Source: Bradyrhizobium sp. CSA207 (GTDB lineage: Bacteria; Pseudomonadota; Alphaproteobacteria; Rhizobiales; Xanthobacteraceae). Taken from it: a stretch of DNA of 64,000 nucleotides. Below are positions 25,501-34,892 of the stretch, piece by piece; within the stretch, counting starts at the first letter, position 1; every line of letters begins with the position of its first letter. Under the pieces are notes generated by a model. The model searched no databases. It was given only the letters and a program-made list of their open reading frames with translations, and was not told the origin of the DNA. Location of the stretch: positions 62,001 to 126,000 of the forward strand of contig NZ_JAACFT010000008.1 of the NCBI RefSeq assembly GCF_029051685.1, read 5' to 3'. A program made the translations under genes and the position numbers.

Positions 25501-27080
25501 GCGGGGCGTACGTTCCAGAAGACGGCGGTGCCGTCGAGAATGCCGGTGATGGCCTTGCGATAGGCGGTCGGCTGCTTGTACAGGCCGATCGGAATATAGG
25601 GGATTTCCTCGAACGCCACCGCCTGAATCCCGCGGCAGATGCGCTGCTGCTCGGCGAGCTCGGAGGCGGCCAGCCATTGGCTGCGCAGACCGCCCATCTT
25701 CTCGCTCGCATACCAGCCGGCGACCTTGCCCTCGCCGCGCAGATTGGTATTGCCGGCCGGGTTGAGCCAGTCGATGCCTTGCCAGTTGCCCACCGCAGCG
25801 CTCCAGCCGCCCTGCCCGATCGGATCCTTCTTAAGCTGGCGCTGCAATATCACGGCGAAATCGAGCCCAGCATATTCGACGTTCATGCCGGCCTTGCGCA
25901 GGCTGTCGACCGCGATCTCGCCAAGCGGCTTCTGCGCGAGCGAGTTGGTGGGCACCAGCAGCACGATCTTCTCGCCGTTATAACCGGCGGCCTTCAGGTC
26001 GGCTTTAACCTTGGCGTAGTCGCGCGGGCCGCGGAAGACATCGAGGCCGACCTCGCTCGCCATCGGCGTTCCCGGCGCGAAGTAGCCGATCGGCGACACC
26101 TGAAACGCCGGGTCGGTACCGGCGACTGCCGTCATGAACGCGGACTGATCGATCGCCCCCAGCAGCGCGCGGCGGATGGCCGGATTGTCGAACGGCGGCT
26201 GGAGGTGATTGAGGCGCAGCATGCAGGCGTAACCTCTGGGATCGAGGATGCGCGTCTCGATGTCGCCGGCGGCCTTGATGACGGGAAGCAGGTCGTGCGG
26301 CGTGGTTTCCTGCCAGTCCTGTTCGCCGGTCTGGAGCGCGGCGACGCCGGTGCCGGCATCGGGCGTGGTGGTCCAGACCACGCGGTCGTAATGCACGATC
26401 TTCGGTCCCGCGGTCCAATCCGGCTTGCCGTCGGTGCGTGGCTGGTAGCGCTCGAAGTGGGCATAGGCGTTGCGGGCGCCCTGCACGCGCTCGTCGGCGA
26501 GATAGCGGAACGGACCGCTGCCGACCACCTCGGTCAGCGGCTTGAACGGATCCTGGCTCGCTAGCCGCTCCGGCATCATGAAGCAGGCGTTGATCGCGGC
26601 CTTGCCGAGCGCCTGCGTCAGCAGCGGGAACGGCCGCTTGAGGCGGAAGCGGATGGTACGGTCGTCGGCCGCCGAGAGTTCGTCAGTCGCTTCCATCAGC
26701 TCGCCGCCAAAGCCGTCGCGCGCGGCCCAGCGGCGGATGCTCGCGACACAGTCGCGCGCAAGCACGCGTGCGCCATCGTGCCAGAGCAGGCCATCGCGCA
26801 GCGTAAGGTCCCACTGGAGCTGGTCACTGGAGACGACGTGGCCGGACAGCATCTGCGGCGAGACCTGAAGCGAGGAGCTCATGCCGTAGAGCGTGTCGTA
26901 AACCATGAAGCCGTGGTTTCGCGACACCTGCGCGGTCGAATAGATGGGATCGACAAAGGCGAGATCGATCACCGGAATGAAGCGCAACGTGGTCTGCGCT
27001 TCGGCGCGCACGATGCCCGGAAACGAGAGCGCCGGGACGGCAGCTGCAGCCTTCAACAAGGAGCGGCGGGAGACGGGCAT
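25497..27080 (-). CDS. ABC transporter substrate-binding protein, peptide/nickel family 5
   Basis: This is a 527-residue periplasmic binding protein with a Tat leader (MPVSRRSLLKAAAAVPALSF, cleavage near VRA-E). Family 5 landmarks are DGLLWHDGARVLARDCVASI, GSGPFRYL, and NHLQPPFDNPAIRRALLGAI. No dipeptide-type permease or ATPase genes are adjacent, so it must use components encoded elsewhere or act as a sensor or scavenger. It lies between the racemase and deaminase genes of the operon. Confidence 0.9.
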   Translation of the reverse strand: MPVSRRSLLKAAAAVPALSFPGIVRAEAQTTLRFIPVIDLAFVDPIYSTAQVSRNHGFMVYDTLYGMSSSLQVSPQMLSGHVVSSDQLQWDLTLRDGLLWHDGARVLARDCVASIRRWAARDGFGGELMEATDELSAADDRTIRFRLKRPFPLLTQALGKAAINACFMMPERLASQDPFKPLTEVVGSGPFRYLADERVQGARNAYAHFERYQPRTDGKPDWTAGPKIVHYDRVVWTTTPDAGTGVAALQTGEQDWQETTPHDLLPVIKAAGDIETRILDPRGYACMLRLNHLQPPFDNPAIRRALLGAIDQSAFMTAVAGTDPAFQVSPIGYFAPGTPMASEVGLDVFRGPRDYAKVKADLKAAGYNGEKIVLLVPTNSLAQKPLGEIAVDSLRKAGMNVEYAGLDFAVILQRQLKKDPIGQGGWSAAVGNWQGIDWLNPAGNTNLRGEGKVAGWYASEKMGGLRSQWLAASELAEQQRICRGIQAVAFEEIPYIPIGLYKQPTAYRKAITGILDGTAVFWNVRPA

Positions 27081-27122
27081 TACGAGGGGCTCCTGACGAG
27101 ATCGAACTGCATCATTGGCATT

Positions 27123-27779
27123 TCAGGCGTTCAACAAAACCGCACCGATCGCAGCCGCGACCGCCTGCTGCGCCGGCTCGACCACGGGCACGCCGATGGC
27201 CTCCGCGATCGCAGACCGATGCGCGGCCATGCCGGCGCAGCCCATCACCACGACATCGGCGCGGCACTGCGTGACCAGCGCGCGGCCGGCCTCGATCAAC
27301 CTGCCGCGAATGTCAGCGCCCGCCGTTTCCGCAGCACTGGCGCCCACCGACCAGCTTCCGGCATAGCGGCTGTCGACGCCCATCAGCCGCACCATGCGCT
27401 GCTGGCGGCGAATGCTCGACGGCGACAGCGCGATGATTCCAAAGCGTTCGCCGAGCATCAGGGCGCGAAAAATCCCGCACTCGGCGATGCCTATCACGGG
27501 GCGGCCGCCCGCCGCCTCGCGCACCGCATGCAGGCCGGGGTCGCTGAAGCAGGCCAGCACGAAGGCATCCGCATCATCGCGCGCGACGCGGCTCACAAGC
27601 GGCATGACCACGCTGTCAGCATCGCGCTGCGAGCTGATGCCGGGCGGCCCCTCGGCAAGGCCGACCACATCGATCTCCGGTCCGCCTGCGATGCGCAGCG
27701 GTGCGACCGCATCGTCGATCGCCGCCGTCACCGACGCGGAGGAGTTCGGATTGATGACGAGGATGCGGCGACGGGTCAT
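27123..27779 (-). CDS. Asp/Glu/hydantoin racemase family protein
   Basis: This is a cofactor-independent racemase of 218 residues. The family start ILVINPNSSASVTAAIDDAV is followed by the two active-site cysteines, in FVLACFSDPGLHAVRE and VVMGCAGMAAHRS, spaced as in hydantoin and Asp/Glu racemases. The start is at the ATG giving MTRRRIL. With a D-carbamoylase in the same operon, racemisation of a 5-substituted hydantoin or N-carbamoyl amino acid is a reasonable role (inference); maleate isomerase-like activity is an alternative. Confidence 0.85.
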   Translation of the reverse strand: MTRRRILVINPNSSASVTAAIDDAVAPLRIAGGPEIDVVGLAEGPPGISSQRDADSVVMPLVSRVARDDADAFVLACFSDPGLHAVREAAGGRPVIGIAECGIFRALMLGERFGIIALSPSSIRRQQRMVRLMGVDSRYAGSWSVGASAAETAGADIRGRLIEAGRALVTQCRADVVVMGCAGMAAHRSAIAEAIGVPVVEPAQQAVAAAIGAVLLNA

Positions 27780-27787
27780 GGCGCTGC

Positions 27788-28672
27788 TCAACGGTTGGCC
27801 GCCTCGTGGCGCAGGAAGTTGGCCGCAATCTTCTCGCCGGTCGTGATCCACACGTCGGGGCACGATTTCGCGTAGGTCAGGAATTCGCGCAGCAGGCGCA
27901 GCCGCATCGGGCGGCCGCTGCATTGCGGATGCAGCACCGTCGTCACCATCGCGCCCCAGTCCCTGGTTTCGTCGAGCTCGTCCTTCCAGATCGAGAGCAC
28001 ATGCTCCTTGGGGAAGATCGAGCGCGGGCTGAAGCGGGCGGAGAGGCCGTGCATCCAGTCGTCATAGCTTGCGGTCACCGGCAGCTCGATCGTGCCGGGC
28101 TTGCCGTCGGCCAGGCGATGGCGATAGGGCCGTACGTCATCGCGGAACGAGGACGTGTAGACGATGCCGTGGCGCACCAGCGCGGCGCGCAGCTCCTCGG
28201 TGAACTCGCCATAAGGGGCGCGGTAGCCGGTCGGCCTGACGCCGAGCCGGCGCTTCAGCGCCTCGAAGCCGCGCTCCAGCTCCTCCTCGATCCAGGGATC
28301 GCCGGGATCGGGCAACAGGTGATGATAGCCGTGATGGCCGATCTCGTGACCGGCCTTGAGGATGGATTCGGCCATCGCCGGATGCGCGTCGACCGACCAT
28401 CCCGTGACGAAGAAGGTGGCCTTGAGATCGAGCTGATCGAGCAGCTCCAAGAGCTTCGGCGTACCGACGCGCGCCTCGTAGCCGCCATAGCTCATGGTGA
28501 TGAGCCGCTGTGCATGCACGGCGTCCTTGCTCGTCCACGCGCTCTCGGCATCCACGTCGAACGACAGGAACATTGCCGAGGTATGGGATTTCGGCCAGGG
28601 ATAGTCCGGCGCGGGATCCGCGGTGTTGGCCGGAACGATCGGGATGCTCTGGAGTGCCTTACTGTCCAGCAT
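27788..28672 (-). CDS. polysaccharide deacetylase family protein (PuuE/allantoinase-like)
   Basis: This is a NodB-fold hydrolase of 294 residues without a signal peptide, so it is cytoplasmic. Motif 1 is LSFDVDAES, motif 2 GHEIGHHGYHHLLPD (His-x4-His), and motif 3 RAPYGEFTEE. Cytoplasmic members of this branch include the metal-independent allantoinase PuuE and cyclic imide or peptidoglycan deacetylases, so ring opening of a hydantoin/imide is plausible given the operon. It overlaps the upstream binding-protein gene by 14 bases. Confidence 0.85.
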   Translation of the reverse strand: MLDSKALQSIPIVPANTADPAPDYPWPKSHTSAMFLSFDVDAESAWTSKDAVHAQRLITMSYGGYEARVGTPKLLELLDQLDLKATFFVTGWSVDAHPAMAESILKAGHEIGHHGYHHLLPDPGDPWIEEELERGFEALKRRLGVRPTGYRAPYGEFTEELRAALVRHGIVYTSSFRDDVRPYRHRLADGKPGTIELPVTASYDDWMHGLSARFSPRSIFPKEHVLSIWKDELDETRDWGAMVTTVLHPQCSGRPMRLRLLREFLTYAKSCPDVWITTGEKIAANFLRHEAANR

Positions 28673-29474
28673 TGATGGTCGCCTTCTCTATTGCGTTATC
28701 GCTCAGTTTCCATTTCGCCAGCAGCGTCCGATAGGTGCCGTCGGCGATCAGCGCATCGACGGCCTCCAGCATGGCTTGCTGCAGCGCCTTTTCCTTGACC
28801 GGCAGGGCAATGCCGGTGAATTGCCGCGCGATCGCGGTGCCGACCGGCGCATAGGCGCCGGGTTCGAGATCCATGATGTAGGGCAGCGTCTCGTTGCCCT
28901 GCACGGCGGCGTCGATGCGGCCCTGCTTGAGTTGGGTGCGGGCGTCGGCCGAGCCGTCGGTGCCGACGACCTGGATCGGCGTGCTGCCGCAGCTCTTCTC
29001 GCTCCAGGACGTGATCATGGCCGGGAACATGGTGCGGCGGCTGGCGCCAACCTTCTTGCCGCACAGCGCGGGCATGTCCTTGAACTCGGCCGCACGCGAC
29101 TGCTGCACGAAGAAGGCCGGCCCGCTCCGCAGATAATCGATGAAGGTCGCCGTCTCGTGCCGGCTGGCGTAATCGGTGAAGCCGGACAGGATCGCATCGA
29201 CGCGGCCGGTCGAGATCGACGGCATGAACTGGTCGAAGCTGGTCTCCTGCCATTCGATCTTGACGCCGAGCTTGCGGCCGATCGCTTCGCCGAAATCGAT
29301 GTCGAAGCCGGATAGCGTGCTGGTGGCGGGATCTCGGAACTCCATCGGCGGATAGTTCGGCACCAGCGCGATCTTGATGCTGCCGCGCTTGCTGAGCTCA
29401 GCCGGCAGCTCGATGGCCATCGCGGAGACGGTCATGGCACCAACCAGCGCCGCCGCAACGAAAAGTCTCTTCAT
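28659..29474 (-). CDS. amino-acid ABC transporter substrate-binding protein, family 3 (copy 1)
   Basis: This is a periplasmic binding protein of 271 residues with a Sec signal (MKRLFVAAALVGAMTVSAMA). It shows the family 3 core IALVPNYPPMEFRDPATSTL, GFDIDFGEAIGRKLGVKIEW and GRVDAILSGFTDYASRHETA. It is clearly paralogous to the protein at 31117-31944 (shared YPPMEFRDPATS-like and LCGKKVG blocks). The ATG at 29474 with a five-G stretch upstream is preferred to the GTG two codons earlier. Confidence 0.9.
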   Translation of the reverse strand: MKRLFVAAALVGAMTVSAMAIELPAELSKRGSIKIALVPNYPPMEFRDPATSTLSGFDIDFGEAIGRKLGVKIEWQETSFDQFMPSISTGRVDAILSGFTDYASRHETATFIDYLRSGPAFFVQQSRAAEFKDMPALCGKKVGASRRTMFPAMITSWSEKSCGSTPIQVVGTDGSADARTQLKQGRIDAAVQGNETLPYIMDLEPGAYAPVGTAIARQFTGIALPVKEKALQQAMLEAVDALIADGTYRTLLAKWKLSDNAIEKATINAGQ

Positions 29475-29501
29475 CAACACGCCCCCAATTCAGGTCACTG
29501 T

Positions 29502-30266
29502 TCAGATTACTGCCGATAGAAATGCCTTGGTGCGCTCCTCGCGCGGCGCGCCCAAGACGTCCGAGGCGCGGCCTTGCTCGATGATCGCGCCCTGGTCCAT
29601 ATAGACGACGCGGTCAGCGACCTCGCGCGCGAAGCCGAGTTCGTGCGTCACCACCATCATGGTCATGCCGCTCTTCGCCAGCTCTTTCATCACCGCAAGC
29701 ACCTCGCCGACAAGCTCCGGATCGAGCGCGCTGGTTGGCTCGTCGAACAGCATCAGCATCGGCTTCATGGCGAGCGCTCGCGCAATGGCCACGCGTTGCT
29801 GCTGGCCGCCGGAGAGCTGCGCGGGATAGGCATCGGCCTTGGCCGATAGTCCGACGCGCCGTAGCAGCTCGACCGCCTCGGCGCGCACCTCGTCGAACTT
29901 GCGGCCATGGACCTGAAGCGGACCTTCGGTGATATTCTCAAGCGCCGTCTTGTGCGGAAACAAATTGAAGCGCTGGAACACCATACCGGTCTTCAGCCGC
30001 TGCCGCCCGATCTCGCGCTCGCTGAGCCGATGGAGCCGGCCGCCCTGCTCGCGCACGCCCAATAACTCGCCGTCGAGCCAGATGCCGCCACCGTCGATCG
30101 CGGCGAGCTGGTTGATGCAACGAAGCAGCGTGGTCTTGCCCGAACCCGACGCCCCAATCAGACACATCACCTCGCCGGGCCAGATGTCGAGCGAAACACT
30201 CTTGAGAGCCTGAAACTCACCAAAATTCTTGGCAACGGAGCGGATCGCGACGAGGGGTTTTGTCAT
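29502..30266 (-). CDS. amino-acid ABC transporter ATP-binding protein (GlnQ/HisP type)
   Basis: This is the 254-residue ATPase of the polar amino-acid importer, with Walker [18 protein letters not shown]-loop [16 protein letters not shown], signature [16 protein letters not shown], Walker [17 protein letters not shown] and switch His in [15 protein letters not shown]. Its ATG overlaps the permease stop by 4 bases. It works with the single permease downstream of the first binding-protein gene. Confidence 0.92.
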   Translation of the reverse strand: MTKPLVAIRSVAKNFGEFQALKSVSLDIWPGEVMCLIGASGSGKTTLLRCINQLAAIDGGGIWLDGELLGVREQGGRLHRLSEREIGRQRLKTGMVFQRFNLFPHKTALENITEGPLQVHGRKFDEVRAEAVELLRRVGLSAKADAYPAQLSGGQQQRVAIARALAMKPMLMLFDEPTSALDPELVGEVLAVMKELAKSGMTMMVVTHELGFAREVADRVVYMDQGAIIEQGRASDVLGAPREERTKAFLSAVI

Positions 30267-31120
30267 CGGGCGAACTGCAAAGTGCCGCGCGCGAAGCGGC
30301 GTTCGAGCAGCATCTGGAGCGGCGTCAGGATCGAGACGACGAGCAGGTACCAGAGCCCGGCGACGATCAGGAGCTCGATCACGCGGGAGTTGGCGTAGTA
30401 GATGTTTTCCGCGTTGTGCAGCACTTCCGGATACTGGATCACGCTCGCGAGCGACGTCGCCTTCACCATGCCGATGAACTCGTTGCCGAGCGGCGGGATC
30501 ACCACGCGCATCGCCTGCGGCAGGATGATCCGGCGCAGCGCGCGCAGCCGGCCCATGCCGATCGCCTGAGCCGCCTCGTATTGCCCGATGTCGACAGAGA
30601 GCATGCCGGCGCGCATCACCTCCGAGGTATAGGCGCCCTGGTTGATGCCGAGCCCGAGCAGCGCGGCGAGGAACGGCGTCATGACATCGACGGCGCGGCC
30701 GCTCCATAGGCCGGGAATGCCGATGGTCGGAAACACCAGTGCGAGGTTGAACCACAGCAGCAGTTGCAGGATCAGCGGCGTGCCGCGAAACAGCCAAGTG
30801 TAGCCGGCAGCGACCGTCTTCAGCACCGGATTCGGCGACAACCGCATGATCGCGACGACCACGCCAAGAAAGATGCCGAGCGCCATCGCCAGCACCGCCA
30901 TCACCATGGTGTTGACGATGCCTTCCAGGATCACCTTGGCGGTCAGGAAGCGGCTGACATAGGACCATTCGATCTGGCCGCCTGCAAATGCGCGGCCGAT
31001 CGCCGCCAGCACGAGCACGATCAAGGCTGCGCTCAGCCAGCGAAACCAGTGCGGCTCGCGCGCGATCCGCATGCCCGACAGGTCGGGAAATCCCTCTGCG
31101 AGTGCCGGCGCCGGCTTCAT
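30263..31120 (-). CDS. amino-acid ABC transporter permease (HisM/GlnP type)
   Basis: This is an inner-membrane permease of 285 residues. It has the family motif [20 protein letters not shown], the [19 protein letters not shown] segment and the EAA loop [22 protein letters not shown]. Only one permease gene is present, so it probably works as a homodimer. Starts and stops overlap both neighbours by 4 bases. Confidence 0.92.
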   Translation of the reverse strand: MKPAPALAEGFPDLSGMRIAREPHWFRWLSAALIVLVLAAIGRAFAGGQIEWSYVSRFLTAKVILEGIVNTMVMAVLAMALGIFLGVVVAIMRLSPNPVLKTVAAGYTWLFRGTPLILQLLLWFNLALVFPTIGIPGLWSGRAVDVMTPFLAALLGLGINQGAYTSEVMRAGMLSVDIGQYEAAQAIGMGRLRALRRIILPQAMRVVIPPLGNEFIGMVKATSLASVIQYPEVLHNAENIYYANSRVIELLIVAGLWYLLVVSILTPLQMLLERRFARGTLQFAR

Positions 31121-31944
31121 TGCGGCGCCGCGTTCAGCATCGGCTGGGCGACCGCGTTCGCGCCCAGACCCCATTTGTCGAGAACCGCCTTGTAGGAGCC
31201 ATCGGCGATCATGGCGGTGAGCTTTCCGGTCACCAGATCACGCAAAGCTGCATCATCCTTTCGGAACATGATGCCCTGATAGCCCTTGGCGAAGGGCTCG
31301 CCGACCACGCGGTATTTGCCGGGCTCTTGCGTCTGCGCGTAAGGAAGTGTCTCGCTGCCCTGCACGGCCGCATCGATCCGGCCCTGCTTGAGCTGGTTGC
31401 GGACGTCGATCGAGTTCTCACCCGGGACGTACTGGATCGCCGGCTTGCCGCCCGTCTCGCAATTCTGCTTGCTCCACTTCTCGATCTCGACCGGAAAACT
31501 GGTGCTGCGCGTAGTGCCGACCTTCTTGCCGCAGAGATCGCTCGCGGCCTTCGCCTCGCTCTCCGCCATCACGAAGAACTGCGGCCCTGTCGCGAGGTAA
31601 TCGACGAAATCGGCGGTCTCGCGCCGCGAGGCGCGATCCGAGATACCGGAGATGATGAAATCGGCGCGCCTGGTCTGGAGCGAGGGGATCAGCTCGGCGA
31701 ACGGCGTCTCGCTCCAGATAATCTTGAGGCCGCCCAGCCGCTTGGCCAGCTCGCCCGCGAGATCGATATCGAGCCCGACCAGCTCGCTGGTCGCGGGATC
31801 GCGATATTCCATCGGCGCGTAGGTGGAATTGACCGTGAGCCGCAAAGTGCCCGCCTGTTTGATCTCCGCTGGAAGCTCCGCCGCTTGCGCAGCAGCGACG
31901 GCAGCCAGCGCGGCGAGACCGAGAGAAAGCGAGAGGCGTGTCAT
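31117..31944 (-). CDS. amino-acid ABC transporter substrate-binding protein, family 3 (copy 2)
   Basis: This is a 275-residue periplasmic binding protein with a signal peptide ([20 protein letters not shown]). It has [40 protein letters not shown] and [18 protein letters not shown]. The sequence parallels copy 1 along its length, which suggests duplication and divergence to bind related ligands. It is the second gene of the operon, 59 bases after the carbamoylase gene. Confidence 0.92.
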   Translation of the reverse strand: MTRLSLSLGLAALAAVAAAQAAELPAEIKQAGTLRLTVNSTYAPMEYRDPATSELVGLDIDLAGELAKRLGGLKIIWSETPFAELIPSLQTRRADFIISGISDRASRRETADFVDYLATGPQFFVMAESEAKAASDLCGKKVGTTRSTSFPVEIEKWSKQNCETGGKPAIQYVPGENSIDVRNQLKQGRIDAAVQGSETLPYAQTQEPGKYRVVGEPFAKGYQGIMFRKDDAALRDLVTGKLTAMIADGSYKAVLDKWGLGANAVAQPMLNAAPQ

Positions 31945-32003
31945 GTCAGCTCCTTTGCCAATCTTTTCCTTTGCCAACCCCTTGCCAGCGCCGTGCCATT
32001 TGG

Positions 32004-32960
32004 TCAGTCCGCATCAAGCACGGCCGGCGCGATGACCCCGGCACGTTCGGTGATCACCCTGTATTGCTCCGGCCGCCGATGGGCCGCGAAATTGAACATC
32101 TTGTCCTTGCCCTGACGGCAGAGATCGAGATCGATGTCGGCGACGATCACCTCGTCTGTGAGGGTCGCAGCCTGCGCGACGATGCAACCATTGGGATCGA
32201 CGATGCAGGAGCCGCCGATCAGCCCGGAGCCATCCTCCTCGCCCGCCTTCGCGACCGAGATCGCCCAGGTCGCGTTCATATAGGCGTTGGCCTGCGTCAC
32301 CAGTGTGGAGTGGAAGGTACGCAAGGAGGCGTCTTCCGTGGAGCCGCCGTTGGGATCGTACGCCGCCGAATTGTAGCCGATGCAGACCAGCTCGACGCCT
32401 TGCAGGCCGAGCACGCGCCAGGATTCCGGCCAGCGGCGGTCATTGCAGATCATCATGCCCATGATCGCATGCGCCCAGGCCGACCCGGCGCGGAACGCGG
32501 GAAAGCCGAGGTCGCCATAGTCGAAATAACGCTTCTCGAGCTGCTGGTAGCGCGCACCCGGCCGCGGCTCGACCGAGCCCGGCAGATGCACCTTGCGATA
32601 GCGGCCGAGAATCTCGCCGTCGCGGTCGACCAGAATGGCGCAATTGTAGCGACGGTGGTCCGGCGTCAGCTCGGCATAGCCGACATAGAAGCCGACACGC
32701 AGCGCACGCGCGCGGTCGAACAGCTTTGCGATAGCCGGATTCGGAATGCTGCGCTCGAAGTACTGGTCGAGCGCCTCGCCCTCCAGCAGCCAGCGCGGAA
32801 AGAAGGTAGTAAAGGCAAGCTCCGGAAACACCACGAGGCTCGCGCCGCGGCCAGCCACCTCCTCCAGCAAATTGAGCATCCGGCCAAGCGTATGCTCGCG
32901 CGAATCTGCTTTTTGCGTCGGCCCCATCTGGGCGGCGGCGGCGCGAAGGACACGAACCAA
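32004..32960 (-). CDS. N-carbamoyl-D-amino acid hydrolase
   Basis: This is a nitrilase-superfamily amidase that cleaves N-carbamoyl-D-amino acids to D-amino acid, CO2 and ammonia. The Glu-Lys-Cys triad is visible in VVFPELAFTTFFPRW, RYRKVHLPGS and MMICNDRRWPESWRVLGLQG; the last motif, with FNFAAHRRPEQY near the C-terminus, is specific to the D-carbamoylase family as known from Agrobacterium (recollection). About 318 residues. I place the start at TTG 32960, which has GGAGG five bases upstream; a TTG four codons earlier is possible and there is no better ATG. It is the first gene of the operon, divergent from a LysR gene. Confidence 0.88.
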   Translation of the reverse strand: MVRVLRAAAAQMGPTQKADSREHTLGRMLNLLEEVAGRGASLVVFPELAFTTFFPRWLLEGEALDQYFERSIPNPAIAKLFDRARALRVGFYVGYAELTPDHRRYNCAILVDRDGEILGRYRKVHLPGSVEPRPGARYQQLEKRYFDYGDLGFPAFRAGSAWAHAIMGMMICNDRRWPESWRVLGLQGVELVCIGYNSAAYDPNGGSTEDASLRTFHSTLVTQANAYMNATWAISVAKAGEEDGSGLIGGSCIVDPNGCIVAQAATLTDEVIVADIDLDLCRQGKDKMFNFAAHRRPEQYRVITERAGVIAPAVLDAD

Positions 32961-33111
32961 AATTGCCTCCAATCTGTGCGCAATGCTGCCTCAATGGGCG
33001 AATGAACCCTTTGATCCAGCGTGCAAATCCGCGGCCATTACGCGCAAGCGGGGCTGCAAAAGCAATTCATTCTGCTATGATCTTTTAGCGCTGAGTATAA
33101 TCGGCAGTGAT

Positions 33112-34035
33112 ATGAACCTGCGCCAGCTCGAGATCCTGCGTGCCGTCATCCGCCACCGCACCACGGTAGCGGCGGCGGACGAACTGGCGCTGTCGCAGCC
33201 CGCAGTCAGCAACGCGCTGAAGACGATGGAGGCGCAGGCAGGCTTTGCGCTATTCGAGCGCGTCAATAATCGGCTGTTTCCGACCGCCGAGGCGATGGCG
33301 CTCTACAAGGAGAGCGAGGCGATCTTCGCGCTGCATGCAAAACTCGAGAACCGGGTGCGCGATCTGCGCGAGAATCGATCGGGGCATCTTGCGATCGTGG
33401 CGACGCCGCCGCTCGCCTACAGCATCATTCCATCCGCGCTATCTGGCTTCCTGCGCCGCCGGCCGGAGACGCGCGTGTTCTTTGACGTGCGGCGCTACGA
33501 GGGCATCATCGAGGGCGTGCTGAGCCATGTCGCCGAGCTCGGCTTCGCGCTCGGGCTGACGCATCATCCCGGCATCGCGCATGAGGTGGTGCACACCGGC
33601 GAGATGGTCTGCGTGCTGCCGCCGCAGCATCCGCTCGGCGACAAACCGGTCATCTCGGCGGCGGACCTGTCCGGCCTGCCCTTCATCGGGCTGGAGCGCG
33701 GCACGCGGCTGGGCGAAGCCGTGCGCGACAGTTTTGCTCGCGCTAGCGCGCCGTTCCAGCCGACCGTGGAGGTGCGCTATTGCAACACGGCCTGCGTGCT
33801 CGCCGCCGCCGGTGTCGGCGCCGCGGTTGTCGATCCATTCTCGCCGCGGCAAAATGGCGGCCATGGCCTGGTCGTGCGGCCGTTCACGCCGACGACGCAC
33901 GCTGTCGCCTACATGCTATGGTCCGAAGCCGAGCCGCTGTCGCGCCTGGCAAAGGCGTTTCTCGGCGAGGTGCGCCAGGAGAGCGCGCTGCTGGAGCACG
34001 CGACGCCACACGAACACGGGACAGGAGCCGACTGA
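33112..34035 (+). CDS. LysR family transcriptional regulator
   Basis: This is a 307-residue regulator with its helix-turn-helix at residues 1-60 (MNLRQLEILRAVIRHRTTVA, SQPAVSNALKTMEAQAGFAL). It is divergent from the carbamoylase-led operon and presumably regulates it. A TATAAT hexamer at 33096-33101 lies only 11 bases before the ATG and no clear ribosome site is visible; if it is a real -10 element the message would be nearly leaderless. The glutamine amidotransferase gene follows 38 bases downstream on the same strand. Confidence 0.9.
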   Translation: MNLRQLEILRAVIRHRTTVAAADELALSQPAVSNALKTMEAQAGFALFERVNNRLFPTAEAMALYKESEAIFALHAKLENRVRDLRENRSGHLAIVATPPLAYSIIPSALSGFLRRRPETRVFFDVRRYEGIIEGVLSHVAELGFALGLTHHPGIAHEVVHTGEMVCVLPPQHPLGDKPVISAADLSGLPFIGLERGTRLGEAVRDSFARASAPFQPTVEVRYCNTACVLAAAGVGAAVVDPFSPRQNGGHGLVVRPFTPTTHAVAYMLWSEAEPLSRLAKAFLGEVRQESALLEHATPHEHGTGAD

Positions 34036-34073
34036 GCTTGCGACGACACGCGCAATCACTTACGTGACGACAC

Positions 34074-34793
34074 ATGGCACGCATCACCATCATCGAGACG
34101 GGAAAGGTCCCGCAAAAATATCGTGAGCGCCACGGCTCGTTTCCGGACATGTTCGAACGCATGGTCCGTGCCGAGGACCCGACAGTCACGCTCGACATCG
34201 TCAGCATCCCCAATGGCGACGCACTCCCCGATCCGCGCGGGATCGAGGCGATCCTGATCACCGGCGCGGCCGCCGGCGTTTATGACGGACTCGACTGGAT
34301 CGCGCTGTTGGAAGAGTTCGTGCGCAAGGCCTATGCGAACAAGACACCGATGGTCGGCGTCTGCTTCGGCCATCAGCTGATCGCGCAGGCGCTCGGCGGC
34401 ACGGTGCGCCAATCGGAGCAGGGCTGGGGCATCGGGCGTCACGTCTACCGCGTGCTGCCGGACAACGGCGTCATCGACGGCGAGCAGCTTGCCATCGCCG
34501 CCTCGCATCAGGACCAGGTGATCGAGGCGCCGGAGGGTGCGCTCACCATCCTTTCATCCGACTTCACGCCGCATGCCGGCCTGCTCTACGCCAACGGCGC
34601 AACGCTGACCGTACAACCGCATCCGGAATTCGACGTGGGGTTTGCCAAGGTCTGCTGCGAGCTGCGCGACGGCAAGGCGCCGGATGCAGTGGTCGCCACG
34701 GCGAGGGTGTCACTGACGGAGCCGCTGGACAGCGCGAAGCTGGGCGGCGCGATCACAAGGTTTCTGGCGAGAAAATCCATCTCCTCATCCTGA
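34074..34793 (+). CDS. class I glutamine amidotransferase-like protein
   Basis: This is a cytoplasmic GATase1-fold protein of 239 residues. The nucleophile elbow is VGVCFGHQLIAQALGG and the catalytic His-Glu pair is in QPHPEFD; an AASHQDQV segment matches the GMP-synthase-like subgroup that includes gamma-glutamyl hydrolases of polyamine or purine metabolism. No synthetase domain or neighbour is present, so the acceptor is unknown. Its last codons (Ser-Ser-Ser-stop) are contributed by the dispersed repeat that begins at 34784. Confidence 0.85.
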   Translation: MARITIIETGKVPQKYRERHGSFPDMFERMVRAEDPTVTLDIVSIPNGDALPDPRGIEAILITGAAAGVYDGLDWIALLEEFVRKAYANKTPMVGVCFGHQLIAQALGGTVRQSEQGWGIGRHVYRVLPDNGVIDGEQLAIAASHQDQVIEAPEGALTILSSDFTPHAGLLYANGATLTVQPHPEFDVGFAKVCCELRDGKAPDAVVATARVSLTEPLDSAKLGGAITRFLARKSISSS

Positions 34794-34892
34794 GGCGCGC
34801 GCTGTTGCGCGCGTCTCGAAGGATAGAGGCCAAGATGCAGCAACTAGGCCTGCATGGTTCGAGTCGCCGCTTCGCGGCTCCTCACCATGAGG
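34784..34892. repeat. dispersed palindromic repeat overlapping a gene end
   Basis: The element starts with CTCATCCTGAGGCGCGCG and a cgcgcgc hairpin, passes through CGTCTCGAAGGAT, and ends with CTGCATGGTTCGAG, a GCCGCTTCGCGGC hairpin and CTCACCATGAGG. The same modules, in the other order, occur at 46529-46645. The stop codon of the amidotransferase gene lies inside the left module. The rest of the gap up to 35031 contains a 34-codon open frame on the minus strand (34910-35014) with no ribosome site, which I do not call. Confidence 0.7.
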
